Of a DNA stretch of 64,000 nucleotides, positions 34,479 to 42,012 are shown in pieces. The stretch's first letter is position 1. Every line of letters begins with the position of its first letter. Source of the stretch: Castellaniella ginsengisoli (GTDB lineage: Bacteria; Pseudomonadota; Gammaproteobacteria; Burkholderiales; Burkholderiaceae_B); assembly GCF_039523235.1 (NCBI RefSeq), contig NZ_BAAAEX010000013.1; one strand, 5' to 3'. The notes beneath the pieces are model-generated. The model searched no databases, was not told the origin of the DNA, and worked only from the letters and a program-made list of their open reading frames with translations. The position numbers and the translations under genes were made by a program.

Positions 34479-34618
34479 GGGCGACGTCCGGATATCGCGC
34501 ATGGGGACGTCTTCTGCCGGCGGCGGCGGGCGTGTGGGGGCTGGCCTGGGTGTTCAGGGCCTGGCTGGACATCGACCTGTTGCTTGCGCTGGTCAATGGG
34601 ATCTATGGATGTGGATGA
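34475..34618 (+). CDS. small hypothetical membrane peptide
   Basis: 47 residues from the ATG at 34475, which overlaps the MFS stop by four bases, and with its own stop overlapping the next start. Contains one hydrophobic stretch (LLPAAAGVWGLAWVFRAW) and ends in IYGCG. Real because of the coupled context on both sides; I do not recognise a family. It may be an accessory subunit of the transporter or simply a small DUF-type protein. Confidence 0.5.
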   Translation: MRATSGYRAWGRLLPAAAGVWGLAWVFRAWLDIDLLLALVNGIYGCG

Positions 34619-34917
34619 TGGAAAGCAATTTCAGAGGTGAGTGGCGCATGGCGGCCGGCTCCGGCCTGTTGCTCCGGCTGTTGGCCGCCTTGCGGCCATG
34701 GCGTCTCATGCGAAGCCGGTCGATCAGCCGCCGGGAACTGCGGCATCTGCTCGAACTGGATGATTATTTGCTGGAAGACATGGGCCTGCCGCGCGGCTGG
34801 TACATTGCCGAGCGGCGCAGGAGAGGGCTTGCGCCGGAGGTCCCGGACATGAGCGGCCGGCCCTGGGTCTACGGCTGCGCTCGGCGCAGGATGCCGATGC
34901 GCGATGGCTTCTGGTGA
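34618..34917 (+). CDS. DUF1127 domain-containing protein
   Basis: 99 residues from the ATG at 34618 (34615 and 34609 also possible). The middle holds the DUF1127 pattern, SRRELRHLLELDDYLLEDMGL followed by a basic helix (RGWYIAERRRR). DUF1127 proteins are short, often arginine-rich and associated with RNA binding or phosphate and carbon adaptation in alphaproteobacteria; role here unknown. Translation appears coupled to the preceding 47-residue peptide. Confidence 0.78.
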   Translation: MESNFRGEWRMAAGSGLLLRLLAALRPWRLMRSRSISRRELRHLLELDDYLLEDMGLPRGWYIAERRRRGLAPEVPDMSGRPWVYGCARRRMPMRDGFW

Positions 34918-34966
34918 AAGGCGCCGGTGGGCTTCGCCATCACGAAGAAAGCCGGCAAGGTAAGCA

Positions 34967-34974
34967 CGATTTGC
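34967..34974. repeat. 8-bp target site duplication, left copy
   Basis: CGATTTGC directly before the IS66 left end; identical to the copy at 37363-37370. Confidence 0.93.
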
Positions 34975-35022
34975 GTAAGCACCCGGCCAACCCGTCTTGA
35001 GCCCTGCGGGGGTCTTCCGATA

Positions 35023-35047
35023 GTGTCCACCATTTTTAGGTGGACAC
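35023..35047 (+). promoter_or_regulatory. hairpin just before the IS66 tnpA start
   Basis: Perfect 9-bp inverted repeat, GTGTCCACC and GGTGGACAC, with a 7-base AT loop (ATTTTTA), ending one base before the ATG at 35049. In an mRNA that reads in from outside, it would form close to the start and could hide the ribosome site; shorter internal transcripts might not include the 5' arm. Confidence 0.7.
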
Positions 35048-35048
35048 C

Positions 35049-35387
35049 ATGCCGACGACAGAATTAGCCCTCACACGCCCCCGGCGGTCTTATCCGAAGG
35101 AGATGAAGGCCCAGATTGTGGCCCAGTGTCGTCAACCCGGCGTGTCCGTGGCCGGTGTGGCACTCTCGCACGGCATCAACGCCAACCTGGTGCGCAAGTG
35201 GATTCGGCAGGCCGAGCAGAGTCCAGTTTCGACACCGGCGTTTGTGCCGATCATGCCCGCTGGTGTACCCGGTGCGGGTCGTCATATCGAGATTCATCTG
35301 GCGCGCGGCGTCACGCAGGCGACGGTGCGCTGGCCGGTCAGCGAAGCTGGGGCGTGCGTGTCCTGGATGCGCGAGTGGCTGCGATGA
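35049..35387 (+). CDS. tnpA: IS66 accessory protein TnpA (OrfA)
   Basis: 112 residues from the ATG at 35049 (a GTG at 35040 would add three residues). N-terminal helix-turn-helix of the transposase_8/OrfA type (RRSYPKEMKAQIVAQC ... VSVAGVALSHGINANLVRKW). It is needed with TnpB for IS66 transposition. Its stop overlaps tnpB (ATGA). Confidence 0.93.
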   Translation: MPTTELALTRPRRSYPKEMKAQIVAQCRQPGVSVAGVALSHGINANLVRKWIRQAEQSPVSTPAFVPIMPAGVPGAGRHIEIHLARGVTQATVRWPVSEAGACVSWMREWLR

Positions 35388-35719
35388 TTCCCATCGAGGC
35401 CATCTGGCTGGCCACCGAGCCGCTGGACATGCGCGCGGGTGCGGGCACAGCGCTGGCGCGTGTGGTGGCGGTGTTTGGCGCGGCCCACCCGCATCACGCG
35501 TATTGCTTCGCCAACCGGCGGGCCAATCGCATGAAGGTGCTGGTGCACGACGGCATCGGTGTGTGGCTGGCGGCCCGGCGCCTGAACCGGGGCAAGTTCG
35601 TCTGGGCCGATGCGCTGCACGGGCCGCATGTCGGACTGGACACCGAGCAGTGGCGCGCCCTGGTGCTGGGCCTGCCCTGGCAGCATGTGGGATCGGCGGG
35701 CACGATCTCGGTGCTGTAA
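35384..35719 (+). CDS. tnpB: IS66 accessory protein TnpB (OrfB)
   Basis: 111 residues from the ATG at 35384 (MIPIEAIWLATEPLDMRAG). Matches the IS66 Orf2-like family (ANRRANRMKVLVHDGIGVWLAARRL, here split in two phrases). A longer frame from 35126 is a shadow of tnpA. Its length is the family's usual 110-120 residues. Confidence 0.95.
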   Translation: MIPIEAIWLATEPLDMRAGAGTALARVVAVFGAAHPHHAYCFANRRANRMKVLVHDGIGVWLAARRLNRGKFVWADALHGPHVGLDTEQWRALVLGLPWQHVGSAGTISVL

Positions 35720-35772
35720 ATCCGGCAAGATGCCAATATCGTCGCCAGGCAAACGGCGGCATACTGCTGCCC

Positions 35773-37326
35773 ATGGATTTGGCAACATCCCTCGATCACC
35801 TCGATGAGCAGCAGCTCCGCACCTTGGTCCAGCAACTGATGGGCGAGGTGGCCGTGCGCGACGGGCAGATTGCCACACGGGATCAGGTCATCCACACCAA
35901 GCAGACGCACATCGACCAGCTCACCCACGAACTGGCGATGTACAAACGCTGGCGCTACGGCAAGCGCAGCGAACAGCTCAATGCCGCCCAGCTCAGCCTG
36001 CTGCAAGAGACGATGGACGAGGACCTGGCGGCCATCGAGGGCGAACTGGCCGCCTTGCGCGATGCGCCTGTGGCCACGCCACAGAAACCACAAGCGCCGC
36101 GCCGTCTGCGCCTGCCCGCCGAGCTGCCGCGCACCGACATCCACCACGAACCGGCCTCAACCCAGTGCCCATGTGGTTGCCAGATGCAGCGCATCGGCGA
36201 GGATGTCAGCGAGAAGCTGGACTTCGTGCCCGGGGTCTTTACGGTCGAGCGTCACATCCGTGGCAAGTGGGTCTGCACCCAGTGCGAGACGATCACCCAG
36301 GCACCGGTGCCAGCCCAGGTCATCGACAAGGGCATCCCGACCGCAGGCCTGCTGGCCCAGGTGCTCGTGGCCAAGTACGCCGACCACCTGCCGCTGTACC
36401 GCCAGGCGCACATCTTTGCGCGTGCCGGGGTGGCACTGCCGGACTCGACGTTGGGCGACTGGGTCGGTGTGTGCGGGCTGCGCCTGCAACCCCTGGTCGA
36501 TGCGCTCAGGACAGAGATGCTGGGCAGGACCGTGTTGCATGCCGACGAGACGCCGGTGCAGATGCTCACCCCAGGCGCAGGCAAGACCCAGCGGGCGTAC
36601 CTGTGGGCGTACACCCCCACATCCTACGACAGCCTGCGGGCGGTCATCTATGACTTCGCGCCCAGCCGTGCCGGGGCGCACTGCCGCATCTTTTTACAAG
36701 ACTGGCACGGCAAACTGGTCACGGACGATTACTCCGGCTACAAGGCCGGGTTCGCCACCGGCATCACGGAGCTGGGCTGCATGGCGCATGCCCGGCGCAA
36801 GTTCCACGAGCTGCACGCCAATCACCAGAGTCAGATCGCCGCCCAGGTGCTGGAGTTGTTCGGTGCGCTGTATGGGGTTGAACGCGAGGTGGCAGAACTG
36901 CCCGCCGATGCGCGCAGGCGGATACGGCAGGACCGTGCCGTCCCCATCGCCAGCACCCTGCATCAGTGGCTGATCGCCCAACGCCAGCGTGTACCCGACG
37001 GATCGGGGACGGCGCGAGCGCTGGATTACAGCCTCAAACGCTGGGAGGCGCTCACGCGCTACCTGGACGATGGCGATGCGCCGATCGACAACAATTGGGT
37101 GGAAAACCAGATCCGGCCCATCGCCCTTGGGCGCAAGAACTGGCTGTTTGCCGGATCGCTGCGCGGTGGTCAGCGGGCGGCGGCCGTCATGAGCCTGATC
37201 CAGTCGGCACGCCTCAATGGGCATGATCCGTATGCCTATCTGAAGGACGTGCTCACGCGTCTGCCCACACAGAAAAACCATCAGATCGCCGAGTTGCTGC
37301 CGCACCGCTGGACACCTGCTGCATAA
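35773..37326 (+). CDS. tnpC: IS66 transposase TnpC
   Basis: 517 residues from the ATG at 35773 (MDLATSLDHLDEQQLRTLV). N-terminal coiled coil (about 15-55), the zinc-finger-like C-P-C-G-C...C-x-x-C region near 135-175, and the DDE core with LHADETPVQML, VTDDYSGYKAGF and the WVENQIRPIALGRKNWLFAG end. All conserved positions appear intact, so the element may still be active. Confidence 0.96.
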   Translation: MDLATSLDHLDEQQLRTLVQQLMGEVAVRDGQIATRDQVIHTKQTHIDQLTHELAMYKRWRYGKRSEQLNAAQLSLLQETMDEDLAAIEGELAALRDAPVATPQKPQAPRRLRLPAELPRTDIHHEPASTQCPCGCQMQRIGEDVSEKLDFVPGVFTVERHIRGKWVCTQCETITQAPVPAQVIDKGIPTAGLLAQVLVAKYADHLPLYRQAHIFARAGVALPDSTLGDWVGVCGLRLQPLVDALRTEMLGRTVLHADETPVQMLTPGAGKTQRAYLWAYTPTSYDSLRAVIYDFAPSRAGAHCRIFLQDWHGKLVTDDYSGYKAGFATGITELGCMAHARRKFHELHANHQSQIAAQVLELFGALYGVEREVAELPADARRRIRQDRAVPIASTLHQWLIAQRQRVPDGSGTARALDYSLKRWEALTRYLDDGDAPIDNNWVENQIRPIALGRKNWLFAGSLRGGQRAAAVMSLIQSARLNGHDPYAYLKDVLTRLPTQKNHQIAELLPHRWTPAA

Positions 37327-37362
37327 ACAGAACCGTCAAGGGTGTGTTCGGCGGGCGCTTAC

Positions 37363-37370
37363 CGATTTGC
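37363..37370. repeat. 8-bp target site duplication, right copy
   Basis: CGATTTGC directly after the IS66 right end; identical to the copy at 34967-34974. Confidence 0.93.
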
Positions 37371-37410
37371 TACCAAATCTGCTACCAGTCAAAAAAGATG
37401 GACGAAAAAA

Positions 37411-37430
37411 ACCGCCTGAAAAATCAGGCG
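37411..37430. terminator. hairpin between the two insertion elements
   Basis: Perfect 8-bp stem CCGCCTGA / TCAGGCGG with an AAAA loop, preceded by a run of A and followed by ATTT. On the minus strand it would be followed by a run of T, so it looks like a terminator reading out of the IS3-family element or an older gene end. Confidence 0.7.
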
Positions 37431-37472
37431 GATTTGGATTGAATCACACCGGGGATCGCGGAGGCTGTTTGG

Positions 37473-38330
37473 TTAAAGTAAAACAGGTTCCACAGTCGGC
37501 GCTGCAAGTTGCCGATAGTATCGCGCTTCGGCCTCAGCGGGCGGAATGTCGCCGATGGATTCGAGCAGGCGTTGGTGGTTGAACCACGAGACCCATTCCA
37601 GGGTCGCCAATTCCACGGCAGCCTTGGTTTTCCAGGGCGCGCGCCGATGAATCACTTCCGTTTTGTAGAGGCCGTTGATCGTTTCGGCCAGCGCATTGTC
37701 ATAGGCGCTTCCGGTGCTGCCGACTGATGGATTGATTCCGGCCTCGCTCAATCGGTCGGAGTAGCGGATGGACACGTATTGGGATCCCCTATCGGAATGA
37801 TGGACGAGCCTATCGGACTGCGTCGGTCTTCGGTCATAGACAGCCTGCTCCAGGGCATCCAAGACAAAGTCTGTCGTCATGCTGCTGGAGGCTCGCCAGC
37901 CGACGATACGCTTGGCATAGGCGTCAATGACAAAGGCCACGTATAACCATCCCTGCCAGGTTGAGACGTAGGTGAAATCTGCGACCCACAGTCGATTGGG
38001 CCGGTCGGCCTCGAAGCGCCGCTTCACCAGATCTCGTGGACAGGCAGCTGCGCTATCAGGGATCGTGGTGCGAACCCGTTTGCCGCGCCTGATCCCCTCG
38101 ATGCCAAGGTGTCGCATCAGACGCTCCACGGTGCACCGCGCCACCATCACCCCTTCTCGATTCAACTGCTTCCAGACCTTGCGGGCTCCATAGACCCGAA
38201 AGTTCTGTTCCCACACACGCTGGATATTCACCATGAGTTGTTCATCCCTCTTGGCTCGCAGGCTTCGCAGTTCCGGATTCCGGCATCGGGCGGCATATCG
38301 CCGGTAGGCTGACGGGGCGACCTGCAACAC
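37473..38330 (-). CDS. IS3-family OrfB transposase
   Basis: 285 residues from a GTG start; the same frame is open further upstream and overlaps orfA (reading EEINAYIDQHRGLYG), so the natural product is probably an OrfAB frameshift fusion. The DDE catalytic residues are present: ADFTYVSTWQGWLY, HHSDRGSQYVSIRYSD and NALAETINGLYKTEVI. C-terminal WFNHQRLLESIGDIPPAEAE is typical. Confidence 0.95.
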   Translation of the reverse strand: MLQVAPSAYRRYAARCRNPELRSLRAKRDEQLMVNIQRVWEQNFRVYGARKVWKQLNREGVMVARCTVERLMRHLGIEGIRRGKRVRTTIPDSAAACPRDLVKRRFEADRPNRLWVADFTYVSTWQGWLYVAFVIDAYAKRIVGWRASSSMTTDFVLDALEQAVYDRRPTQSDRLVHHSDRGSQYVSIRYSDRLSEAGINPSVGSTGSAYDNALAETINGLYKTEVIHRRAPWKTKAAVELATLEWVSWFNHQRLLESIGDIPPAEAEARYYRQLAAPTVEPVLL

Positions 38331-38383
38331 CTTGCAGATCGGCTCGACCCCATACAGGCCCCGATGCTGGTCGATGTAGGCGT

Positions 38384-38707
38384 TTATTTCTTCAGTTCGC
38401 GGTCGAGCGCCGCCTGAGCGAAAAAAGCGCTGGCCGACTTGAGAATTTCATTGGCCCGGCGCAATTCCTTGACTTCACGTTCCAGAGCCTTGATGCGCTC
38501 TTGCTCTGCCTGCGGCACGCCGGCCCGCGTACCGGCCTCCACTTCCTGGATCTGAACCCACTTCAACAGGGTGTATGCCGAGCAGCCGATCTTGGGCGCA
38601 ATGGACTGCACTGCTACCCACTGCGATGGATACTCGCCACGATGCTCCTGGACCAGCCGTACGGCGCGCTCACGAACTTCGGGGGAAAACTTGTTGTTCT
38701 TGCTCAT
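38384..38707 (-). CDS. IS3-family OrfA (helix-turn-helix)
   Basis: 107 residues. N-terminal helix-turn-helix (FSPEVRERAVRLVQEHRGEY ... IAPKIGCSAYTLLKW) and the leucine zipper (ALEREVKELRRANEIL) leading to SASAFFAQAALDREL. Within the SAFFAQ codons there is a TTTTTTC run that could serve for a -1 frameshift to orfB. Confidence 0.93.
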   Translation of the reverse strand: MSKNNKFSPEVRERAVRLVQEHRGEYPSQWVAVQSIAPKIGCSAYTLLKWVQIQEVEAGTRAGVPQAEQERIKALEREVKELRRANEILKSASAFFAQAALDRELKK

Positions 38708-38757
38708 GGCTCCATTCTCTCAAGAATCGAAGCCTCCTGAAAACCCGGTGTGATTCA

Positions 38758-38949
38758 CTGCGATATTTCTGTCACGCCTATCTTGTTGATCCAGCGGGCC
38801 TTCTGCCTGTGCTACCGGCAACAGGTTCGCGATATTTTTCTGAGAAACTGAGAGAGAAAGAGGGGCGAACCGTCAGAAATGGGTGTGGTGACCAGGTGCC
38901 CATGGCATACGCACAACCGCGAGAGCGCCACGCCACGCGGGGATCCACC
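38758..38949. other. noncoding stretch between IS3 element and tRNA-Ala
   Basis: About 190 bases with no supported gene. A long plus-strand frame crosses it and the tRNA, which shows that the frame is not real. It contains GCGATATTT twice (at about 38760 and 38828). With the 77 bases before 37440 and the stretch before 34967, it probably made up the original spacer before the two elements inserted. Confidence 0.5.
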
Positions 38950-38983
38950 AAAACAAAACGCCCGACAGAGAACTGTCAGGCGT
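38950..38983 (-). terminator. intrinsic terminator of tRNA-Ala
   Basis: On the minus strand an 11-bp stem (ACGCCTGACAG / CTGTCGGGCGT, one G-T pair), a four-base loop, then TTTGTTTT. It lies seven bases after the CCA end of the tRNA. Confidence 0.88.
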
Positions 38984-38989
38984 GGTGTT

Positions 38990-39065
<76 letters not shown>

Positions 39066-39076
39066 GAAAGACGTGC

Positions 39077-39085
39077 ATTCTAGCA
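39077..39085 (-). promoter_or_regulatory. extended -10 promoter of tRNA-Ala
   Basis: On the minus strand TGCTAGAAT fits an extended -10 (TG-n-TAnAAT), 12 bases before the tRNA 5' end. No strong -35 is seen. Confidence 0.6.
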
Positions 39086-39259
39086 CAGAAAATCAGGCAC
39101 AAGCGAAAGCCGTCCATTTACCCAAGCTGCTTCTGGGGCGAGGGTAGGCATCGGGATTGCGCTCCAGTAGCATGGAGGTGCCCGGCGCCGGCGTCGTGGA
39201 AGCGGCCCGGGCAAAAAGACCAATGAACGGCAGGCCGGCAGTGCGGCAAGGGAGGGGCG

Positions 39260-40483
39260 ATGGGCGAAGCGCTGGAGCGCGGGCAGACGCGGGTGCGGGG
39301 ATTCGGCGACCCTGAGATGGATCACCAGCTCATGCGCCATCTGGGCTCGGCGCGTTACGGCGGCGCCTCGATCGGGGAATGCCTGGCGGCCGCGGCGCGG
39401 ATCCGCGATGCCGACCCGGCCGCATGGATCCAGGATTTTGCCGAAACAGGCCGGCGCCAATGCGAAGACGCCGCGGCGCGAGCCGCCAAAGGGCATGCGG
39501 TCAGTGCCCGGGATCAGTATCTGGTGGCCTGCAACAGTTATCGCGCGGCGGAATACTATTGCCCCGTGGACGACCCCCGCCACCGGGAGTACGGCCTGGC
39601 GAGCCGCCAGGCTTTTCTGCAGGCCATGCAATGGGATCGGGCGCCCTGCGCGGAGCTTTGGTTCTCGCAAGCGGGCTTGCGTTTGCCCGCCTACCACATC
39701 CGCGGCGCGCGGGGTGCGGGCGACCGCGTGCTGATGATCGTCAGCGGCTTTGACGGCACGCTTGAGGAATCCTACCTGGCCTATGGCCGCCCGGCACTGG
39801 AGCGCGGCTACGACCTGATGCTGTTCACCGGTCCGGGCCAGATGGATACTTGGCGCTTCAATGCCTCCAGCCACTTCGCGCCGGATTTCGAGCAGGCCGG
39901 GCGCCAGGCGGTCGACTACATCCTGGCGCAACCGGGCGTGGATCCACGCCGCGTGGCGCTGATGGGAATCAGTTTCGGCGGCTATTTTGCATCCCGCATC
40001 GCCGCGTACGAACCGCGAATCCGGGCGCTCATCCCGAATTCACCGATCATCGACCTGCACGCCTACATGACGTCCTTCATCGGGCTGGATCCGGCCGCGC
40101 TGCCCGCCTCGGATGATTTCAGCGTGGCCGATCTAGAGCACATTCCCGATACGGTGATGAGCGCCCAGCAACGCGCAATGTCGCGCAACCTGATGCTGCG
40201 TTTCGGCCGGCCGACGTTCGTCGAGACCTACAGCCGGATCCGGGATTTCAGGCTGGAGCCGCAGGCGCTGGCCGCCATCCGTTGCCCGTCGCTGGCCCTG
40301 GTGGGCGATGGGGAGGGTGCCGAGCCCTTGCGGCAATGGCAGGCCTTCCAGGATGCCGTCGGAGGGGCTTGCACGCCCCGCTTGTTCACCGCGGTGGAAG
40401 GCGCCGATGCGCATTGCCAGGTGGGCAATCTGGCCTATTCCGCGGCGGTGGCCCTGGACTGGCTCGACGAGACCTTGGGGTGA
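39260..40483 (+). CDS. alpha/beta hydrolase, DUF1100/FrsA or pseudooxynicotine-hydrolase-like
   Basis: 407 residues. The N-terminal 140 residues are a helical cap rich in Arg and Ala (for example ARDQYLVACNSYRAAEYYCP); then comes the hydrolase core with MIVSGFDGTLEES, the nucleophile elbow MGISFGGYFASR (about residue 238), the acid near LALVGDGEGAEPL, and the His in EGADAHCQVGN. The cap-plus-core layout matches proteins near 2,6-dihydroxypseudooxynicotine hydrolase and related C-C or ester hydrolases. It stands alone upstream of argG. Substrate unknown. Confidence 0.82.
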   Translation: MGEALERGQTRVRGFGDPEMDHQLMRHLGSARYGGASIGECLAAAARIRDADPAAWIQDFAETGRRQCEDAAARAAKGHAVSARDQYLVACNSYRAAEYYCPVDDPRHREYGLASRQAFLQAMQWDRAPCAELWFSQAGLRLPAYHIRGARGAGDRVLMIVSGFDGTLEESYLAYGRPALERGYDLMLFTGPGQMDTWRFNASSHFAPDFEQAGRQAVDYILAQPGVDPRRVALMGISFGGYFASRIAAYEPRIRALIPNSPIIDLHAYMTSFIGLDPAALPASDDFSVADLEHIPDTVMSAQQRAMSRNLMLRFGRPTFVETYSRIRDFRLEPQALAAIRCPSLALVGDGEGAEPLRQWQAFQDAVGGACTPRLFTAVEGADAHCQVGNLAYSAAVALDWLDETLG

Positions 40484-40567
40484 CGCCGTGCGGGTGGCGC
40501 ATGCAGAAGAGGGCGCGGCACCCGGCGTGCGCCGGGCGCGGGGGCCGGGAAGCGCCGCCGCGGACGA

Positions 40568-40573
40568 TATAAT
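40568..40573 (+). promoter_or_regulatory. -10 box of the argG promoter
   Basis: Perfect TATAAT about 40 bases before argG; no convincing -35 hexamer at the usual distance, and no clear ArgR box. Confidence 0.5.
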
Positions 40574-40611
40574 GCCGGATTGATTTCTTCTTCAGGCTTC
40601 TCCGGACCCCC

Positions 40612-41955
40612 ATGAGCACAACCATTCTTGAAAATCTGCCGATCGGGCAGAAGGTCGGCATCGCCTTCTCGGGCGGGCTGGACACCAGCGCCGCGCTGTT
40701 GTGGATGAAGAACAAGGGCGCGCTGCCCTTCGCCTATACGGCCAATCTGGGGCAGCCCGACGAGCCGGACTACGACGAGATCCCCCGCAAGGCCTTGCGC
40801 TACGGCGCCCAAGGCGCGCGTCTGGTGGATTGCAGGGCGCAATTGGTGGCCGAGGGCATCGCCGCGCTGCAATGCAATGCTTTCCATATTGCCACCGGCG
40901 GAGTCACGTACTTCAACACCACGCCCATCGGCCGCGCCGTGACGGGCACGATGCTGGTGTCGGCCATGCGCGAGGACGACGTCCATATCTGGGGCGACGG
41001 CAGCACCTTCAAGGGCAATGATATCGAGCGCTTCTACCGCTATGGCCTGCTGACCAATCCTGACCTGAAAATCTACAAGCCCTGGCTGGATCAGCAGTTC
41101 ATCGACGAACTGGGCGGCCGCGCCGAGATGTCCCAGTACATGCGGGAAAACGGCTTCGACTACAAGATGTCGGCGGAAAAAGCCTATTCCACGGACTCCA
41201 ACATGCTGGGGGCCACGCACGAGGCCAAGGATCTGGAGCACCTGGACTCCGGCATCCGCATCGTCCAGCCCATCATGGGCGTGGCGTTCTGGAAACCCGA
41301 GGTCGAGGTCAAGGCCGAGGAAGTCACGGTGCGCTTCGAGCAGGGCCAGCCGGTGGCCCTGAACGGCGTGGAATACGCCGATCCGGTCGAACTGTTGCTG
41401 GAGGCCAATCGCATCGGCGGGCGCCATGGCCTGGGCATGAGCGATCAGATCGAGAACCGCATCATCGAAGCCAAGAGCCGCGGCATCTACGAGGCCCCGG
41501 GCATGGCGCTGCTGCATGCCGCCTATGAACGCCTGGTGACCGGCATCCACAACGAGGATACGATCGAACAGTACCGCATCAACGGCCTGCGCCTGGGCCG
41601 CCTGCTGTACCAGGGCCGCTGGTTCGACCCCCAGGCCATCATGCTGCGCGAAACCGCCCAGCGCTGGGTGGCGCGCGCCATCACCGGCGAGGTCGCCCTG
41701 GAACTGCGGCGGGGCAACGATTATTCCATCCTGGATACGCGCTCGCCCAACCTCACTTACCACCCCGACCGCCTGACGATGGAAAAGGGCGAGTCCATGT
41801 TCTCGCCGCTGGACCGCATCGGCCAGTTGACGATGCGCAACCTGGACATCGTGGACACGCGCGCCAAGCTGTTCACCTATACCCAGACGGGCCTGCTGAC
41901 CAAGACCGGCCAATCGGACATTCCCCAGTTGAAGCAGGACCCGCCGGTGAAGTGA
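40612..41955 (+). CDS. argG: argininosuccinate synthase
   Basis: 447 residues, the longer E. coli-type ArgG. The ATP-pyrophosphatase motif GIAFSGGLDTSAALLWM is at about 16-32, and the citrulline/aspartate site includes THEAKDLEHLDSG and FNTTPIGRAVTGT. It joins citrulline and aspartate in arginine synthesis. argF, the previous enzyme in the pathway, is 2.4 kb downstream on the same strand. Confidence 0.98.
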   Translation: MSTTILENLPIGQKVGIAFSGGLDTSAALLWMKNKGALPFAYTANLGQPDEPDYDEIPRKALRYGAQGARLVDCRAQLVAEGIAALQCNAFHIATGGVTYFNTTPIGRAVTGTMLVSAMREDDVHIWGDGSTFKGNDIERFYRYGLLTNPDLKIYKPWLDQQFIDELGGRAEMSQYMRENGFDYKMSAEKAYSTDSNMLGATHEAKDLEHLDSGIRIVQPIMGVAFWKPEVEVKAEEVTVRFEQGQPVALNGVEYADPVELLLEANRIGGRHGLGMSDQIENRIIEAKSRGIYEAPGMALLHAAYERLVTGIHNEDTIEQYRINGLRLGRLLYQGRWFDPQAIMLRETAQRWVARAITGEVALELRRGNDYSILDTRSPNLTYHPDRLTMEKGESMFSPLDRIGQLTMRNLDIVDTRAKLFTYTQTGLLTKTGQSDIPQLKQDPPVK

Positions 41956-41986
41956 TCCGCCGGGAGGCTTCCGGATGGCGGTGCGC

Positions 41987-42012
41987 AACAGGGCTCCTTT
42001 CGGAGCCCTGTT
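41987..42012. terminator. hairpin between convergent argG and ada
   Basis: Perfect 11-bp stem (AACAGGGCTCC / GGAGCCCTGTT) with a TTTC loop directly between the two convergent genes. The U tract is poor on both sides, so it is a likely but not classical terminator. Confidence 0.65.

Larger units (their letters stand above)
34975..37362 (+). mobile_element. complete IS66-family insertion sequence
   Basis: 2388 bp. It begins GTAAGCACCCGGCCAAC and ends with the imperfect reverse of GTAAGCGCCCGCCGAAC, the usual GTAAGC ends of IS66. It is flanked by a perfect 8-bp direct repeat, CGATTTGC, at 34967-34974 and 37363-37370, the expected duplication length. It contains tnpA, tnpB and tnpC, all open. 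The intact genes and exact duplication suggest a recent insertion. Confidence 0.95.
37440..38757 (-). mobile_element. IS3-family insertion sequence
   Basis: 1318 bp, bounded by perfect 14-bp inverted ends TGAATCACACCGGG and CCCGGTGTGATTCA, the TG...CA ends usual for IS3. It contains orfA and orfB on the minus strand in the usual overlapping frames. I see no direct repeat at its borders (left flank GGAT, right flank CTGC), so either the flanks were rearranged or it came in by recombination. Confidence 0.92.
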
